In this document: positions 26,073 through 34,473 of the stretch, piece by piece
Layout of the letters: each line of letters opens with the position of its first letter
Position numbering within the stretch: the first letter of the stretch is position 1
Assembly (NCBI GenBank): GCA_029821755.1
Contig: JALGSV010000005.1
Span: 62,001 to 126,000, forward strand
Source: Candidatus Zipacnadum vermilionense
GTDB lineage: Bacteria > Armatimonadota > Zipacnadia > Zipacnadales > Zipacnadaceae
Reading direction: 5' to 3'
DNA: 64,000 nt
Program-made: the position numbers and the translations under genes
Notes under the pieces: model-generated
Told to the model about the DNA's origin: nothing
Databases searched by the model: none
Seen by the model: the letters and a program-made list of their open reading frames with translations, nothing else

Positions 26073-29000
26073 ATGCGCCTTGACATCCCTTCCTTCGTTG
26101 CCAAGCACGACCTGCTGATCACCACCCCCACCTTCCCCTGGACCACCGGCCTCCCGGTGGGCAACGGTCTGTTCGGCGGCCTGGTCTACCAGCCGGAGGG
26201 GCGCTTCGAGTGGTCCCTCAACCGCCTGGAGGTCTCCCAGGCCATGACCTACGGCGTGGAGGCGACCCCGCTGGATACCTCGCTGCCCCTCGACGCCGAG
26301 GGCCGCCCTATCGACCACGCCCGCGTCATGGAGTTCATCGAGCGGGGCGACTGGGAGGGCCTGGACGCGCTGTTCGGCAATCCCTTCGTTTACGGGGACC
26401 GCGAGGCCGAGTCGCCCGCCCCCTTCCCCGCCGGCTTCGCCCCGGTCGCGGCCTGGCTGCGCCTGATTCCGCGCCTGAGCAAGCGCGAGATCGACCGCCT
26501 ATCGCTGGAGGCAGGACCCGACGAGGGCTTCCAGGCCCGCCTCGACCTCACGGCGGGCCAGGTTCTGCAGCGCCTCCCCACCCCCACCGGGCCCGCCCTG
26601 CTGACCAGCTACGTCTGCGAGGACCCCGCGGTCTACGTGGTCCGCGCCGAAGGCCCCGGCCTGGAGATGTTGGTCAAGTCGCTGGAACTGGCCCGTCCCG
26701 CCCTCCCCGTCGCCCTCCCGGACCCACAAGTGACCGTCGAGGCCCTCCCCCGGGGCGTGCGTTACTCCGTCGAGGTCACCCTCCCCCAGAACAACTTCCG
26801 CTGGGCGGTAGCCGCCCAGATCAACGGCGGCGAGTGGGAGGTCAGTGCCGCCGACGGCGTCGCCCAAGCCCGCCCGACGCTCCTGCAGGGAGGTTTCACT
26901 TTCCTCGCCTCCCTCGTCACCAGCCTCGACTCCGACGACCCCCTCGCCGCCGCCCAGGAGGTCGTGGAGACCGCCTCCCGCGAGCAGATTACCGACCTGG
27001 GCGAGCGGCACCGCCGCTGGTGGCATGACTTCTGGAGCCGCAGCGCTATCGAGACGGAGGACGCCTTTCTCGACGGCCTCTGGTACACCAACCTCTACGC
27101 CCTGGCCTCCAGCAACGGCCGCGATAGCCGCTTCCCCACCCAGGCCGCCGGCATTTCCGGCCTCTGGCAGGCCACCGACCAACTCCGCTGGGGCAACAAC
27201 TGGGTGCTGGACGTCAACATTCAGGAGGCCTACTCGCCCTGCTACGCCACCAACCACGTGGACCTCGCCCGCCCCTTTGAGCTGGGGATCGAGGCCCAGG
27301 TGCCGGCGGCCCGCTCCCTGGCCCGGCGCTTCTTCGGCCTGGAGGGTCTGGCCTTCGGTGCCTCGGGCTACTACGGCCCCTACTACCACTGCTCCGGCCC
27401 CTGGTACTGCCTCTATCTGTGGATGCGCTACGACTACCAGCCCGACGAGGCCTACCTGCGCGAAATCTATCCGGTGCTGGGCGAGACCTGCCGCTTCTAC
27501 GAACAGTACCTGCGCGAGGAGAACGGCAGGCTCGTGATGTGGCCCAGCAACGAGCCGGAGAACCAGTCGCGCCGCATGGGCCCGGACTCCGGGTGGGTGA
27601 TGACCACCCGCAACCCGGCCATCGACCTGCCGCTGTTGCGCCACCTCCTCCGCACCACCGCCCAGGCCGCCGACCTGCTGGCCACCGACTCCGACCGCGC
27701 CGTCTGCTGGCGGGAGATGGCGGAGAAGATCGCCGACTTCACCCTTGTTGACTCCCCCTTGGGCACGGTCATCGCCGACTCCGAGTCGGAACTGCCCCCT
27801 GACGAAGTGGAGTTGCGCCACGCCAGCCGCCTCATGGCCGTCTGGCCCGTCGGGGAGGTCGGCCTGGACAGCGACCCTGACTGGCAGCAGATCTGGCGCC
27901 AGACGGTGCACGACACTGCCGCCCGCGCCGAGATCGTTCCCCATACCCTCGGCTGGATCGCCGCCGCCGCCGCCCGCCTGGGTCAGGGCGACTTCGCGGC
28001 GCGGCACCTTTACGAGAAGGGCCTGGAGCCGATGCTCATGCCCAACGGCATGTTCAGCGAGGAAACTCCCCGGGGCTTGCAGGAGCTGAACATAGACGTC
28101 CCGCCCCTCCCCAACCAGCCGCTCCTGGAGGGTGGCAGCAGCACGGTCGCTGCGCTCTGCGAAATGCTGGTGCAGGGCCACGGAGACCGGGTGCGCCTTT
28201 TCCCCGCCCTGCCCAGCGACACCCGCCAGGCCCGCTTCGCCCAACTGCGCACTAGCGGGGGGTTTCTGGTGAGCGCGGCCCTGGAGGAGGGAGAGGTGGC
28301 CTGGGGGCTAATCGAGCCGACGGCGTCCGGTCCGTGTACAGTGGTGAATCCCTGGGGTGAGAAGGAGATGGTGGTGGCGCAGGCGGGTGTCGAGGTGGTG
28401 CGGGGGAAGGGAGAGGTGACCTTCGCAGCGGAGGCCGGAGCGGCCTATCTCCTGCGTCGCGCCGGGGACGTGCCCGCCGTGCCCGAAACGATGTCCGCCT
28501 CCTCCGCCGCCCCCACCGTGCGCCACACCCACGTCCGCGAGGGCATGCACGTCTGGCTAGGCTGGGACGCCGAGGCGGAGTTCTGGAGCTCCGTCGAGTC
28601 CTTCCTGGGCCGCTACTGGAACGGCAACCAGCGCCAGTCGCGTCATATCCCCTACCGCTTCCAATTCGGTCGGGTCCAGCGCGAGCGCACCCTGGAGCTG
28701 TTCGACCTGCTCCCCGCCCGCCACCGCGTCCACAACATGGTCAACTCCAGCTTCCGTATCCTGGCGCCGCAGACGACCTACCACCCCAACCGCGAGTATG
28801 GCTGGGTGGAGCAACCCGATCTGGAGGTGGTCGCCGGTGACGGCCCCGACGCCTTGCGGCGCGAGGGCCTGGCCTCCGCCACCCCGGCCACGCTGCGCCT
28901 GGACCTGCCCGCGGGCGTCTACGCGCTGATGTTCGTGCTGGGAAGCTCAGAAGAAGAGACGTGGCCGCAAGCAACGGTGGCGGGACAGACCTGGCAAAGC

Positions 29001-29141
29001 GCCGAGCCCCTGCTGCCCGGCCGCTGGGCGACCCCGGTGCTGGCGGTGAGCCTACAGGAGGCAGGGAGCGTGGCGGTGGCTTTCGAGGGGACGGAAGGCA
29101 AGCGGTGGGCCTGCAGCGGGCTGTTTGTGAGGAAGATGTAA
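26073..29141 (+). CDS. GH95-like alpha-L-fucosidase/galactosidase family protein with C-terminal CBM-like domain
   Basis: A 1022-residue protein starting at ATG 26073, with GGAGG 8 bases upstream. The N-terminus has the GH95 opening (PWTTGLPVGNGLFGGLVYQPEGRF). The (alpha/alpha)6 core follows (WQATDQLRWGNNWVLDVNIQEAY; YLREIYPVLGETCRFYEQYL; MWPSNEPENQSRR). Near residue 700 is LEGGSSTVAALCEMLVQGHGDRVRLFPALP, the usual GH95 end. Residues from about 820 form an added beta-sandwich (REYGWVEQPDLEV, ATLRLDLPAGVYALMFVLG) like those in rhamnogalacturonan-acting enzymes. No signal peptide. GH95 enzymes remove alpha-L-fucose or alpha-L-galactose; the substrate here is unproven. Confidence 0.82.
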   Translation: MRLDIPSFVAKHDLLITTPTFPWTTGLPVGNGLFGGLVYQPEGRFEWSLNRLEVSQAMTYGVEATPLDTSLPLDAEGRPIDHARVMEFIERGDWEGLDALFGNPFVYGDREAESPAPFPAGFAPVAAWLRLIPRLSKREIDRLSLEAGPDEGFQARLDLTAGQVLQRLPTPTGPALLTSYVCEDPAVYVVRAEGPGLEMLVKSLELARPALPVALPDPQVTVEALPRGVRYSVEVTLPQNNFRWAVAAQINGGEWEVSAADGVAQARPTLLQGGFTFLASLVTSLDSDDPLAAAQEVVETASREQITDLGERHRRWWHDFWSRSAIETEDAFLDGLWYTNLYALASSNGRDSRFPTQAAGISGLWQATDQLRWGNNWVLDVNIQEAYSPCYATNHVDLARPFELGIEAQVPAARSLARRFFGLEGLAFGASGYYGPYYHCSGPWYCLYLWMRYDYQPDEAYLREIYPVLGETCRFYEQYLREENGRLVMWPSNEPENQSRRMGPDSGWVMTTRNPAIDLPLLRHLLRTTAQAADLLATDSDRAVCWREMAEKIADFTLVDSPLGTVIADSESELPPDEVELRHASRLMAVWPVGEVGLDSDPDWQQIWRQTVHDTAARAEIVPHTLGWIAAAAARLGQGDFAARHLYEKGLEPMLMPNGMFSEETPRGLQELNIDVPPLPNQPLLEGGSSTVAALCEMLVQGHGDRVRLFPALPSDTRQARFAQLRTSGGFLVSAALEEGEVAWGLIEPTASGPCTVVNPWGEKEMVVAQAGVEVVRGKGEVTFAAEAGAAYLLRRAGDVPAVPETMSASSAAPTVRHTHVREGMHVWLGWDAEAEFWSSVESFLGRYWNGNQRQSRHIPYRFQFGRVQRERTLELFDLLPARHRVHNMVNSSFRILAPQTTYHPNREYGWVEQPDLEVVAGDGPDALRREGLASATPATLRLDLPAGVYALMFVLGSSEEETWPQATVAGQTWQSAEPLLPGRWATPVLAVSLQEAGSVAVAFEGTEGKRWACSGLFVRKM

Positions 29142-29162
29142 GGTCTGAGAAGGGGAGAGCCG

Positions 29163-30038
29163 ATGCGTCTTGACGCACACACCCACACTTACCGGGACAC
29201 GCTGGAGAAGTGGCCGGCCAACCTCGCGATCACCGGGGTCACCCATTATGTGGCCATCCTGCGCGAGGCTGACCTGGTACTGATCCCGAGGCTCGACGAG
29301 GCCGGCGCCCACGGCATACCCTTTCACTGGCTGGACCTGAGCAAAGACGACCCCTTCGTTGACGGGGTGGAGGTGGCAGGCTACAAGCTACATCTGCGCC
29401 AGACCGCGCCGCGCGGCAACCGGCCAGTATATGCCACGAAGGAGGATCTGGGGCCCATCTGCGAACGGGCGGCGCGGGAGCACCGTCCGCTGCTCTTCCA
29501 TACCGACGGCGACGATCCCAATCCGTCCTCGGTCCCGATGCTGGCGCAGCTCTGCCGCGACTTTCCCGAGACGACGATCATCGCCGCGCACATGGGGGTC
29601 TACACCCAGGAGCGGTTCCTCACCCAGTACCAGGCGGACGTGTTCGCACCAATGCTTGAGCATCTCTGGCGGATGTACTTGCGGCTGGTACTCAACACGC
29701 CCAATCTGTACGGCGACCTCACCAAGTTCGGCATGGACTACCCCTGGCGGGCACCGCACCACCTGGCGCGGTTCGAGGCGTTTCGCAAGGTAGTGGCCGA
29801 GCTTCCCGCCCCCGAGCGCGCCGCCCTCGTCGACAAGCTCTTCCTCGGGACCGACTTCCCCCACTTCTGCAAGCCCGACGAGGAGGAGAGCGCCTGTCTG
29901 CCGGACCCCACGGTCGTGCCCGCGAGTCACTACGGCTTTCAGGCGGAGTGTATGGCGTATGCCTTTGGTGAAGTGTTCGACGAAGACCGGATGGCGCAGA
30001 ACTTCTTCCGGTTACTGCCGGAGCGGTTCCAGTGCTGA
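29163..30038 (+). CDS. Amidohydrolase-family TIM-barrel hydrolase
   Basis: A 291-residue amidohydrolase-2-like protein. The metal-binding DAHTHT is at the N-terminus, a Lys region at VAGYKLHLRQ, and further His/Asp ligands at LLFHTDGDD, IIAAHMG and LGTDFPHF. The order H-x-H, H, H, D matches the superfamily. It begins 21 bases after the GH95-like gene with AGGGGAG before ATG 29163, so the two are co-transcribed. It probably acts on a sugar acid or lactone formed in the pathway, but the substrate cannot be read from sequence. Confidence 0.8.
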   Translation: MRLDAHTHTYRDTLEKWPANLAITGVTHYVAILREADLVLIPRLDEAGAHGIPFHWLDLSKDDPFVDGVEVAGYKLHLRQTAPRGNRPVYATKEDLGPICERAAREHRPLLFHTDGDDPNPSSVPMLAQLCRDFPETTIIAAHMGVYTQERFLTQYQADVFAPMLEHLWRMYLRLVLNTPNLYGDLTKFGMDYPWRAPHHLARFEAFRKVVAELPAPERAALVDKLFLGTDFPHFCKPDEEESACLPDPTVVPASHYGFQAECMAYAFGEVFDEDRMAQNFFRLLPERFQC

Positions 30039-30065
30039 GGCCGGCCGGCGCCGATGGCCGTCTCC

Positions 30066-30098
30066 CGCACCGGCGAGACACCGGTGCTACCGGGAGGA
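30066..30098. repeat. Short dispersed 'TGETPVP'-type repeat
   Basis: The stretch CACCGGCGAGACACCGGTGCTACC is a palindrome that would read TGETPVL/P if translated. A close copy lies inside the GH38 gene near 61915-61945. Comparable elements are abundant in Planctomycetota-like genomes. Here it lies between convergent genes. Confidence 0.55.
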
Positions 30099-30108
30099 AA
30101 CCCGCAAC

Positions 30109-30846
30109 CTACAAGTAGAAGATCCTCCCCCGATTCTCCTCCAGCAGCTTCTGGTTATGCTCATCCCCTCCGGGCAGGTTCGCGGAGATGAAAACCGGCG
30201 GCGTGAGGCCCTGCTCAGCGAGGTTCCGGATCACCTGCGCCGCCAGCGCGTTGACCGCCGCGCAGCCCAGCACCGTCGACAGCGGCCCCGTCTTCTGCTC
30301 CAGGCCGGGAATCTCCACCGCGCAGTCGCCCAGCGGCACACAGTTGTCGATCACCAGGTCGCACAGCTCATGCAGGTGCTTGCCGCTGGGATGGCGGCTG
30401 GGAACGCCCTCGGCGTAGGCCAACGAGGTGATGGCAATGGTCTGCACCTCCCGCTCCCGCGCCGCCAGGGCCATGTCGATGCTCACCGCATTGCGCCCGG
30501 AGGTGGACGCGATCAGCAGCACATCCCCGGATTGCGCCGGGCTGTTCTCCAGCAGCACCCGCCCCAGATCCGGCAGGCGCTCCAGTTGCGAGGTCAGCGT
30601 CACCGGCCGCACCGACAGGTTCATCCCCTGCGGGTAAATGGGGTTGATCAGCATCAGCCCCCCGGTACGGTACACCAACTCCTCGGTAAGCATGAACGAG
30701 TGGCTCGCCCCAAACGAAAACACCCGCCCGCCAGCTGCGATGACCTTCGTTACCGCAGCCGCCGCGCGGTCAATCGCCTCGGTCTGCGTTTTCGCTAACT
30801 GCCGCAGGCCCTCTGCCGCGGCGTCCAAGTAGGTTGTGGATGACAT
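30109..30846 (-). CDS. SIS-domain protein, UPF0309-like, copy 1
   Basis: A 245-residue sugar isomerase (SIS) domain protein. FSFGASHSFMLTEELVYRTGGLM forms the phosphate-binding loop region, and LIASTSGRNAVSIDMALAAREREVQTIAITSL the second strand-loop of the SIS fold. The Ser/Thr-rich loop fits phosphosugar binding. The proteins named UPF0309 have this length and these phrases. ATG 30846 follows CGAGGAGG. A second, clearly related SIS gene (30927-31667) and a BadF-type kinase (31753-32799) precede it. Together they suggest handling of a phosphorylated amino sugar or its lactyl ether, in the manner of MurQ or AgaS, but the reaction is not established. Confidence 0.82.
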   Translation of the reverse strand: MSSTTYLDAAAEGLRQLAKTQTEAIDRAAAAVTKVIAAGGRVFSFGASHSFMLTEELVYRTGGLMLINPIYPQGMNLSVRPVTLTSQLERLPDLGRVLLENSPAQSGDVLLIASTSGRNAVSIDMALAAREREVQTIAITSLAYAEGVPSRHPSGKHLHELCDLVIDNCVPLGDCAVEIPGLEQKTGPLSTVLGCAAVNALAAQVIRNLAEQGLTPPVFISANLPGGDEHNQKLLEENRGRIFYL

Positions 30847-30926
30847 AGTTCCTCCTCGGGACGGGCGCGGGCCGGATACTTTGCGCGCCTGCGGCGCCCG
30901 CGTATTCGGCCCCTCCGGGTGGCCGT

Positions 30927-31667
30927 TCAGCGTCCCGTCCGGTTGTATTCCTTCAACGCTTCCTCGTTATACTGTGGCCCGCCCGGACGGTTGTGGCTCA
31001 TATAGACGTGGGCCGGCGTGCCGGCGGCCTGCATCCGCTCCATCGCCTCGCCACAGATCATCCAGCTCAGCAGCGTCTGCGACAGGCCGGAAATCGGCAG
31101 AACCTTGTGCGGATAGTAGTCCACCTCCACACAGGCATCCCCCAGGGGCGCGGCGTTGTCCACCACGATTTCAGCCACCTCGCACAGTTTCTTCCCCGAC
31201 GGATGCAGGGACTCTACCCCAGCGGTGTACTCCAGAGAGGTCAGGGCGATCACGGTCACGCCCAGCTCCCGACAGGCCAGCGCCAGCTCGATCGGCACCC
31301 GATTGCGCCCGCTGACCGACGCCGTCAACAACACATCTCCCGCGCGTATCTCGCTGGTCTGCACCGCCAGCCGCACCCGCTCCAGGTCCGCCGTCACCGG
31401 CTCCGGCCGGGGCCGATCGCGGAGGCAGTCCGCCACCGGGGCCCTCACGTGACACGAGAACGAGAAAATCCGCGCCGCCATCAGCCCCCCCGCGCGGCTG
31501 GACAGCTCCAGCTCTCCCCCATGCCCGATCCCATACAGCCAAAACGCGCCGCCGTGGGTCAGGGCGTGGGCGATGGCCTCACCCGCCCGCGCGATGTTCT
31601 CAGCCTGCGTCGCTTCCAGACGGTCAATCAGCTCTCGCGCCGCCTCGGCATATAGATGTGCCAGCAT
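30927..31667 (-). CDS. SIS-domain protein, UPF0309-like, copy 2
   Basis: A 246-residue protein with the same fold and motifs as the next gene (FWLYGIGHGGELELSSRAGG; TASVSGRNRVPIELALACRELGVTVIALTSLEY; SLHPSGKKL). ATG 31667 follows AGGAGG. The residue after the first loop (GHGGELE in place of ASHSFML) differs from copy 1, so the two may bind different sugar phosphates or form a heteromer. 80 bases separate it from copy 1. Confidence 0.82.
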   Translation of the reverse strand: MLAHLYAEAARELIDRLEATQAENIARAGEAIAHALTHGGAFWLYGIGHGGELELSSRAGGLMAARIFSFSCHVRAPVADCLRDRPRPEPVTADLERVRLAVQTSEIRAGDVLLTASVSGRNRVPIELALACRELGVTVIALTSLEYTAGVESLHPSGKKLCEVAEIVVDNAAPLGDACVEVDYYPHKVLPISGLSQTLLSWMICGEAMERMQAAGTPAHVYMSHNRPGGPQYNEEALKEYNRTGR

Positions 31668-31701
31668 TATGGCCTCCTAGTGGTTGGCCGTCGTATGCAC
31701 G

Positions 31702-31746
31702 CTCCCCTCTCCCTCTGCCGGGGGGGGAGAAGGGGCACGGGGGTGA
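31702..31746. repeat. GC-rich inverted repeat of the CCCTCTCC/GGAGAGGGG type
   Basis: CCCCTCTCCCTCTGCCGGGGGGGGAGAAGGGG followed by GGGGGTGAG forms an imperfect hairpin. Similar elements lie at 37148-37190, 50216-50260, 58026-58064 and 60180-60225. It occupies the gap between the kinase gene and SIS copy 2. Confidence 0.6.
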
Positions 31747-31752
31747 GTCTCC

Positions 31753-32799
31753 TTACGTCCCCACGGACCACTTGCCCTCCAGCGACACCGGCATTCCCGT
31801 CTCCACTCCCGTCGCGATCGCTTCCCTCGGCGCCCCCACCGGGTCCAGCCGCGCCAGGTGCTCCTCTTGCGTTCGTTCCAGGTTAGCCAGCACCTCCGGC
31901 GTCCACTCTACCTCCATCTTCCGCAGCGCCAGCAGCGCCGCCCCCAACACCATGTTCAGCCGCGGCCGCACCAATCGCGCTCGCGGGGCGATCTCCGCCA
32001 TCCGCTCGCACATCCGCTCCCACCACAACCGCGACCGCACCGCCACACTCCCCGCCGCCACCAGCGGGAACTCCTGCTCAGTCAGGTCCAGCTCGTGCAC
32101 CAAGTCCCGCACTAGCCCGAATAGCGCATCGGCCTCCGCCCGCAGGATCTCCGCCGCAACGCGGTCACCTGCTTCCGCCTGCTCGTTCACGATCCGCGCC
32201 AGCGAGGCGATCTGCCGTCGGTCCAGGCCCTCCCGGTAGACCAGGTGGAAGATCCGGTGGAGGTCACGCATGCCCAGTGCCGGCGGTATCACCTGCGCCA
32301 GGGAGGTCTCTCGCGAGGCCGCCCAGTGTGAAGAGAAAGCCGCCCGCAACCCCGCCAACCCGATCTCGTACCCGCTGCCGTAGTCACCCAACACCGGCCC
32401 CAGCGCCCCAAAGTGCCGCCGCGTACCGTCGGCCAGGCGCCCATTGACAAACGATCCGGTGCCCGACAGCACCACCACACCCCACTCCTCGCCCGCCGCA
32501 GCCAGCGCCATGCGCGGCTCGGGAACGCAGTGGATATCGCGAATCTCCCCTGCCTCGGCGAGGCGCGCTTCCCATCTCTGCCGCCGCCGGCTGGGGCTGC
32601 TCACCCACAGCTCGGCCCCGCGCAATTCACCCAGGGCCCCGTCGAAGGCCTCTATGTAAGAGCGGTAGATGGCCTCCGGCGTGCCATAGTAATGCTGCAC
32701 CTGCCCGCCGCGGCCCCAGCCCACGATGCGGCCTTCGCGATCTACCAGTACCGTGTCACACTTAGACCCGCCACCGTCAATGCCAATTGCGTACTGCAT
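31753..32799 (-). CDS. BadF/BcrA-type ATPase family, N-acetylglucosamine kinase-like
   Basis: A 348-residue ASKHA-fold kinase. The phosphate 1 motif is IGIDGGGSKCDTVLVD at the N-terminus; phosphate 2 is VVLSGTGSFVNG; ALGPVLGDYGSGYEIG resembles the GlcNAc kinase/BadF family. Length fits GlcNAc kinases (about 340). ATG 32799 was chosen because GGAG lies about 9 bases upstream; a further ATG eight codons earlier is less well placed. It precedes the two SIS genes on the same strand. The most economical reading is that it phosphorylates an amino sugar that the SIS proteins then isomerise or cleave. Confidence 0.8.
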   Translation of the reverse strand: MQYAIGIDGGGSKCDTVLVDREGRIVGWGRGGQVQHYYGTPEAIYRSYIEAFDGALGELRGAELWVSSPSRRRQRWEARLAEAGEIRDIHCVPEPRMALAAAGEEWGVVVLSGTGSFVNGRLADGTRRHFGALGPVLGDYGSGYEIGLAGLRAAFSSHWAASRETSLAQVIPPALGMRDLHRIFHLVYREGLDRRQIASLARIVNEQAEAGDRVAAEILRAEADALFGLVRDLVHELDLTEQEFPLVAAGSVAVRSRLWWERMCERMAEIAPRARLVRPRLNMVLGAALLALRKMEVEWTPEVLANLERTQEEHLARLDPVGAPREAIATGVETGMPVSLEGKWSVGT

Positions 32800-32847
32800 G
32801 GGGATGTCTCCGGAAGAGGTCAATAGAGGTTGTGTCGGTCGTCCGCG

Positions 32848-33738
32848 TCAGTGAAGCACGTGCAAGGGCCGCTCATGGCCACTGTTCGCTAGTACTTGCG
32901 CGAAGTTGACCAAGGGGAGGCCCTTTTCCTCCACAGCTCGCAAAACCCGCTCCGCACAGAGCGCCCCGGCCTCCTGGTCCCAGTGGTAACCCCACTGGTA
33001 GCGCGCGGTCAGGGCAGGGTCGGCGAACCCGGGGTGGCACATCAGCTCGTTCACCCCAGGACACAGGCGGTCCAGAATCGCCAGCAGGCCGGGCTCGTCG
33101 AGGGCCCCCGACTGGCCCAGGCCCCAGAACCAGTCGGCATGTAGCAGCCCCGCCCGGCGTACCCGCCGCCCTCCCCACCAGGCCAGGCTCCCCAGGACGC
33201 TCATCTGCACTCGCCGCCCCCCTCCCGTGACTCCACTCGGCGCCCCCTGGTCGTGAGGTACCCGCACCACGCCAATCCCCGCCTCCCGTGCCGCCGCCAG
33301 CACCAGCGTCAGGACCCCCGGTAGCAGATGCAGATGCTGGTGGCTGTCCAGGTGCGTGGGCTGCATCCCTGCCTCCCGGACTCGGTCAAGCTGCGCCGCT
33401 ATCTCCGCCCCTACCTCCCGCGGGCCAAAGCGCCGCCCCAGCCAGCCGGCGACGAACTCCCGGTACGACCCCGGCAGCCGCCCCTGCGCATCCACCAGTC
33501 GGCCCAGTCTGTCCCGTGGCGCCACCGCTTGTTCGTCCACCAGCGACAGGTGCACCCCTACCCCAAGGCCCGGGTTGCGCGCCGCGACCTCCACGGCCTG
33601 CGCGAAGGCGGGTCCATTGGGCATGAGGCTGGCGCTTCGGAGGAGGCCCTGGTGGAAGCAGTGCTCAATCCCACGGTTGACGCCCTCGCTCAGGCCGAGG
33701 TCATCCGCGTTGACCACCAGGAAGGGGGAATCCGTCAC
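32848..33738 (-). CDS. ChbG/HpnK (YdjC)-family carbohydrate deacetylase
   Basis: A 296-residue member of the YdjC family. The metal site is visible as VVNADDLGLSEGVNRGI near the N-terminus, THLDSHQHLHLLPG in the middle, and ELMCHPGF near the end. It starts with GTG 33738, six bases behind the GT2 stop. Members deacetylate N-acetylated sugars (chitooligosaccharides for ChbG) or act on hopanoid-type lipids (HpnK). Its place in an operon with a polyprenyl-phosphate-sugar transferase and an ArnT-like enzyme favours a lipid-linked or envelope sugar here. Confidence 0.85.
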   Translation of the reverse strand: MTDSPFLVVNADDLGLSEGVNRGIEHCFHQGLLRSASLMPNGPAFAQAVEVAARNPGLGVGVHLSLVDEQAVAPRDRLGRLVDAQGRLPGSYREFVAGWLGRRFGPREVGAEIAAQLDRVREAGMQPTHLDSHQHLHLLPGVLTLVLAAAREAGIGVVRVPHDQGAPSGVTGGGRRVQMSVLGSLAWWGGRRVRRAGLLHADWFWGLGQSGALDEPGLLAILDRLCPGVNELMCHPGFADPALTARYQWGYHWDQEAGALCAERVLRAVEEKGLPLVNFAQVLANSGHERPLHVLH

Positions 33739-33744
33739 CCGCGC

Positions 33745-34473
33745 TCACTCCACATCGCACGCGGCAGCCACCGCGGTGGCGCGACGCCCCGGACGGCGCA
33801 GGCGGTACTTGACCATCTCCCACAGCATGCGGGGCACTACCTTGAAGCCCCCGAGGGTGGACACGCCCGCCACCCGAGGGCAGTAGTCCAGCCCCATCTC
33901 CGCGAACCGGGCCCCGGTGCGCCGCAGCTCCAGGATCAGCTCAGCGTCAATGAAAGACCCCTCCGCCCGCAGCGACATCCGCTCCAGGTAGGACCGCTTG
34001 AACAGCTTGAAGGCAAAGTTGACGTCGCGCACCTGCAGTCGGAAGGCGGTGCGGACCATCCAGTTGTAGATGCGCGAGTTGGCCTCTCGACGCCACGACT
34101 CGGGGCGCGACCGCCGCCAGCCCAGTACCGCGTCCGCCTGCTCGGTGAGGGGCAGTGCTCCCAGAGCGTCGTCCATGCGAATGGGCAAGTCGCTGTCGGT
34201 GTAGAAAACCCATTCCTTGCTCGCGGCAGCGAACCCGGTCTGCAGCGCTCCCCCCAGGCCCCGATTGGCGACATGGTGCAGCCCCCGCAGTTCCGGAATC
34301 TCCTCGGCCAGCCGGTCCGCCAGGGCCCCCGTCCCGTCCACGCTGGCGTCGTCCACCACGACGACCTCCACCTCGGGCGCCATAAGCCTTCCCACCCGCA
34401 CGGCCTCCCGCACGGCTGTGCCCAGGTTGTCCTTCTCGTTATAGGCCGGCAAAACTATGCTCAGGCTCTGCAT
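33745..34473 (-). CDS. GT2-family glycosyltransferase (dolichol/undecaprenyl-phosphate type)
   Basis: A 242-residue glycosyltransferase with no transmembrane segment. SIVLPAYNEKDNLGTAV opens the GT-A fold, VVVDDASVDGT and YTDSDLPIRMDDA contain the nucleotide-sugar and DxD metal site. It resembles enzymes that move a sugar from an activated donor to a polyprenyl phosphate. ATG 34473 overlaps the upstream stop by one base (TAATG), so translation is coupled to the ArnT-like gene. The product would be the donor for that enzyme. Confidence 0.86.
   Translation of the reverse strand: MQSLSIVLPAYNEKDNLGTAVREAVRVGRLMAPEVEVVVVDDASVDGTGALADRLAEEIPELRGLHHVANRGLGGALQTGFAAASKEWVFYTDSDLPIRMDDALGALPLTEQADAVLGWRRSRPESWRREANSRIYNWMVRTAFRLQVRDVNFAFKLFKRSYLERMSLRAEGSFIDAELILELRRTGARFAEMGLDYCPRVAGVSTLGGFKVVPRMLWEMVKYRLRRPGRRATAVAAACDVE

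Noticed and set aside
26499-28244. 581-codon minus-strand ORF opposite the GH95-like gene
   Set aside because: Antisense to clear catalytic-domain sequence; Gly/Val/Ala-rich composition typical of a GC-rich shadow frame.
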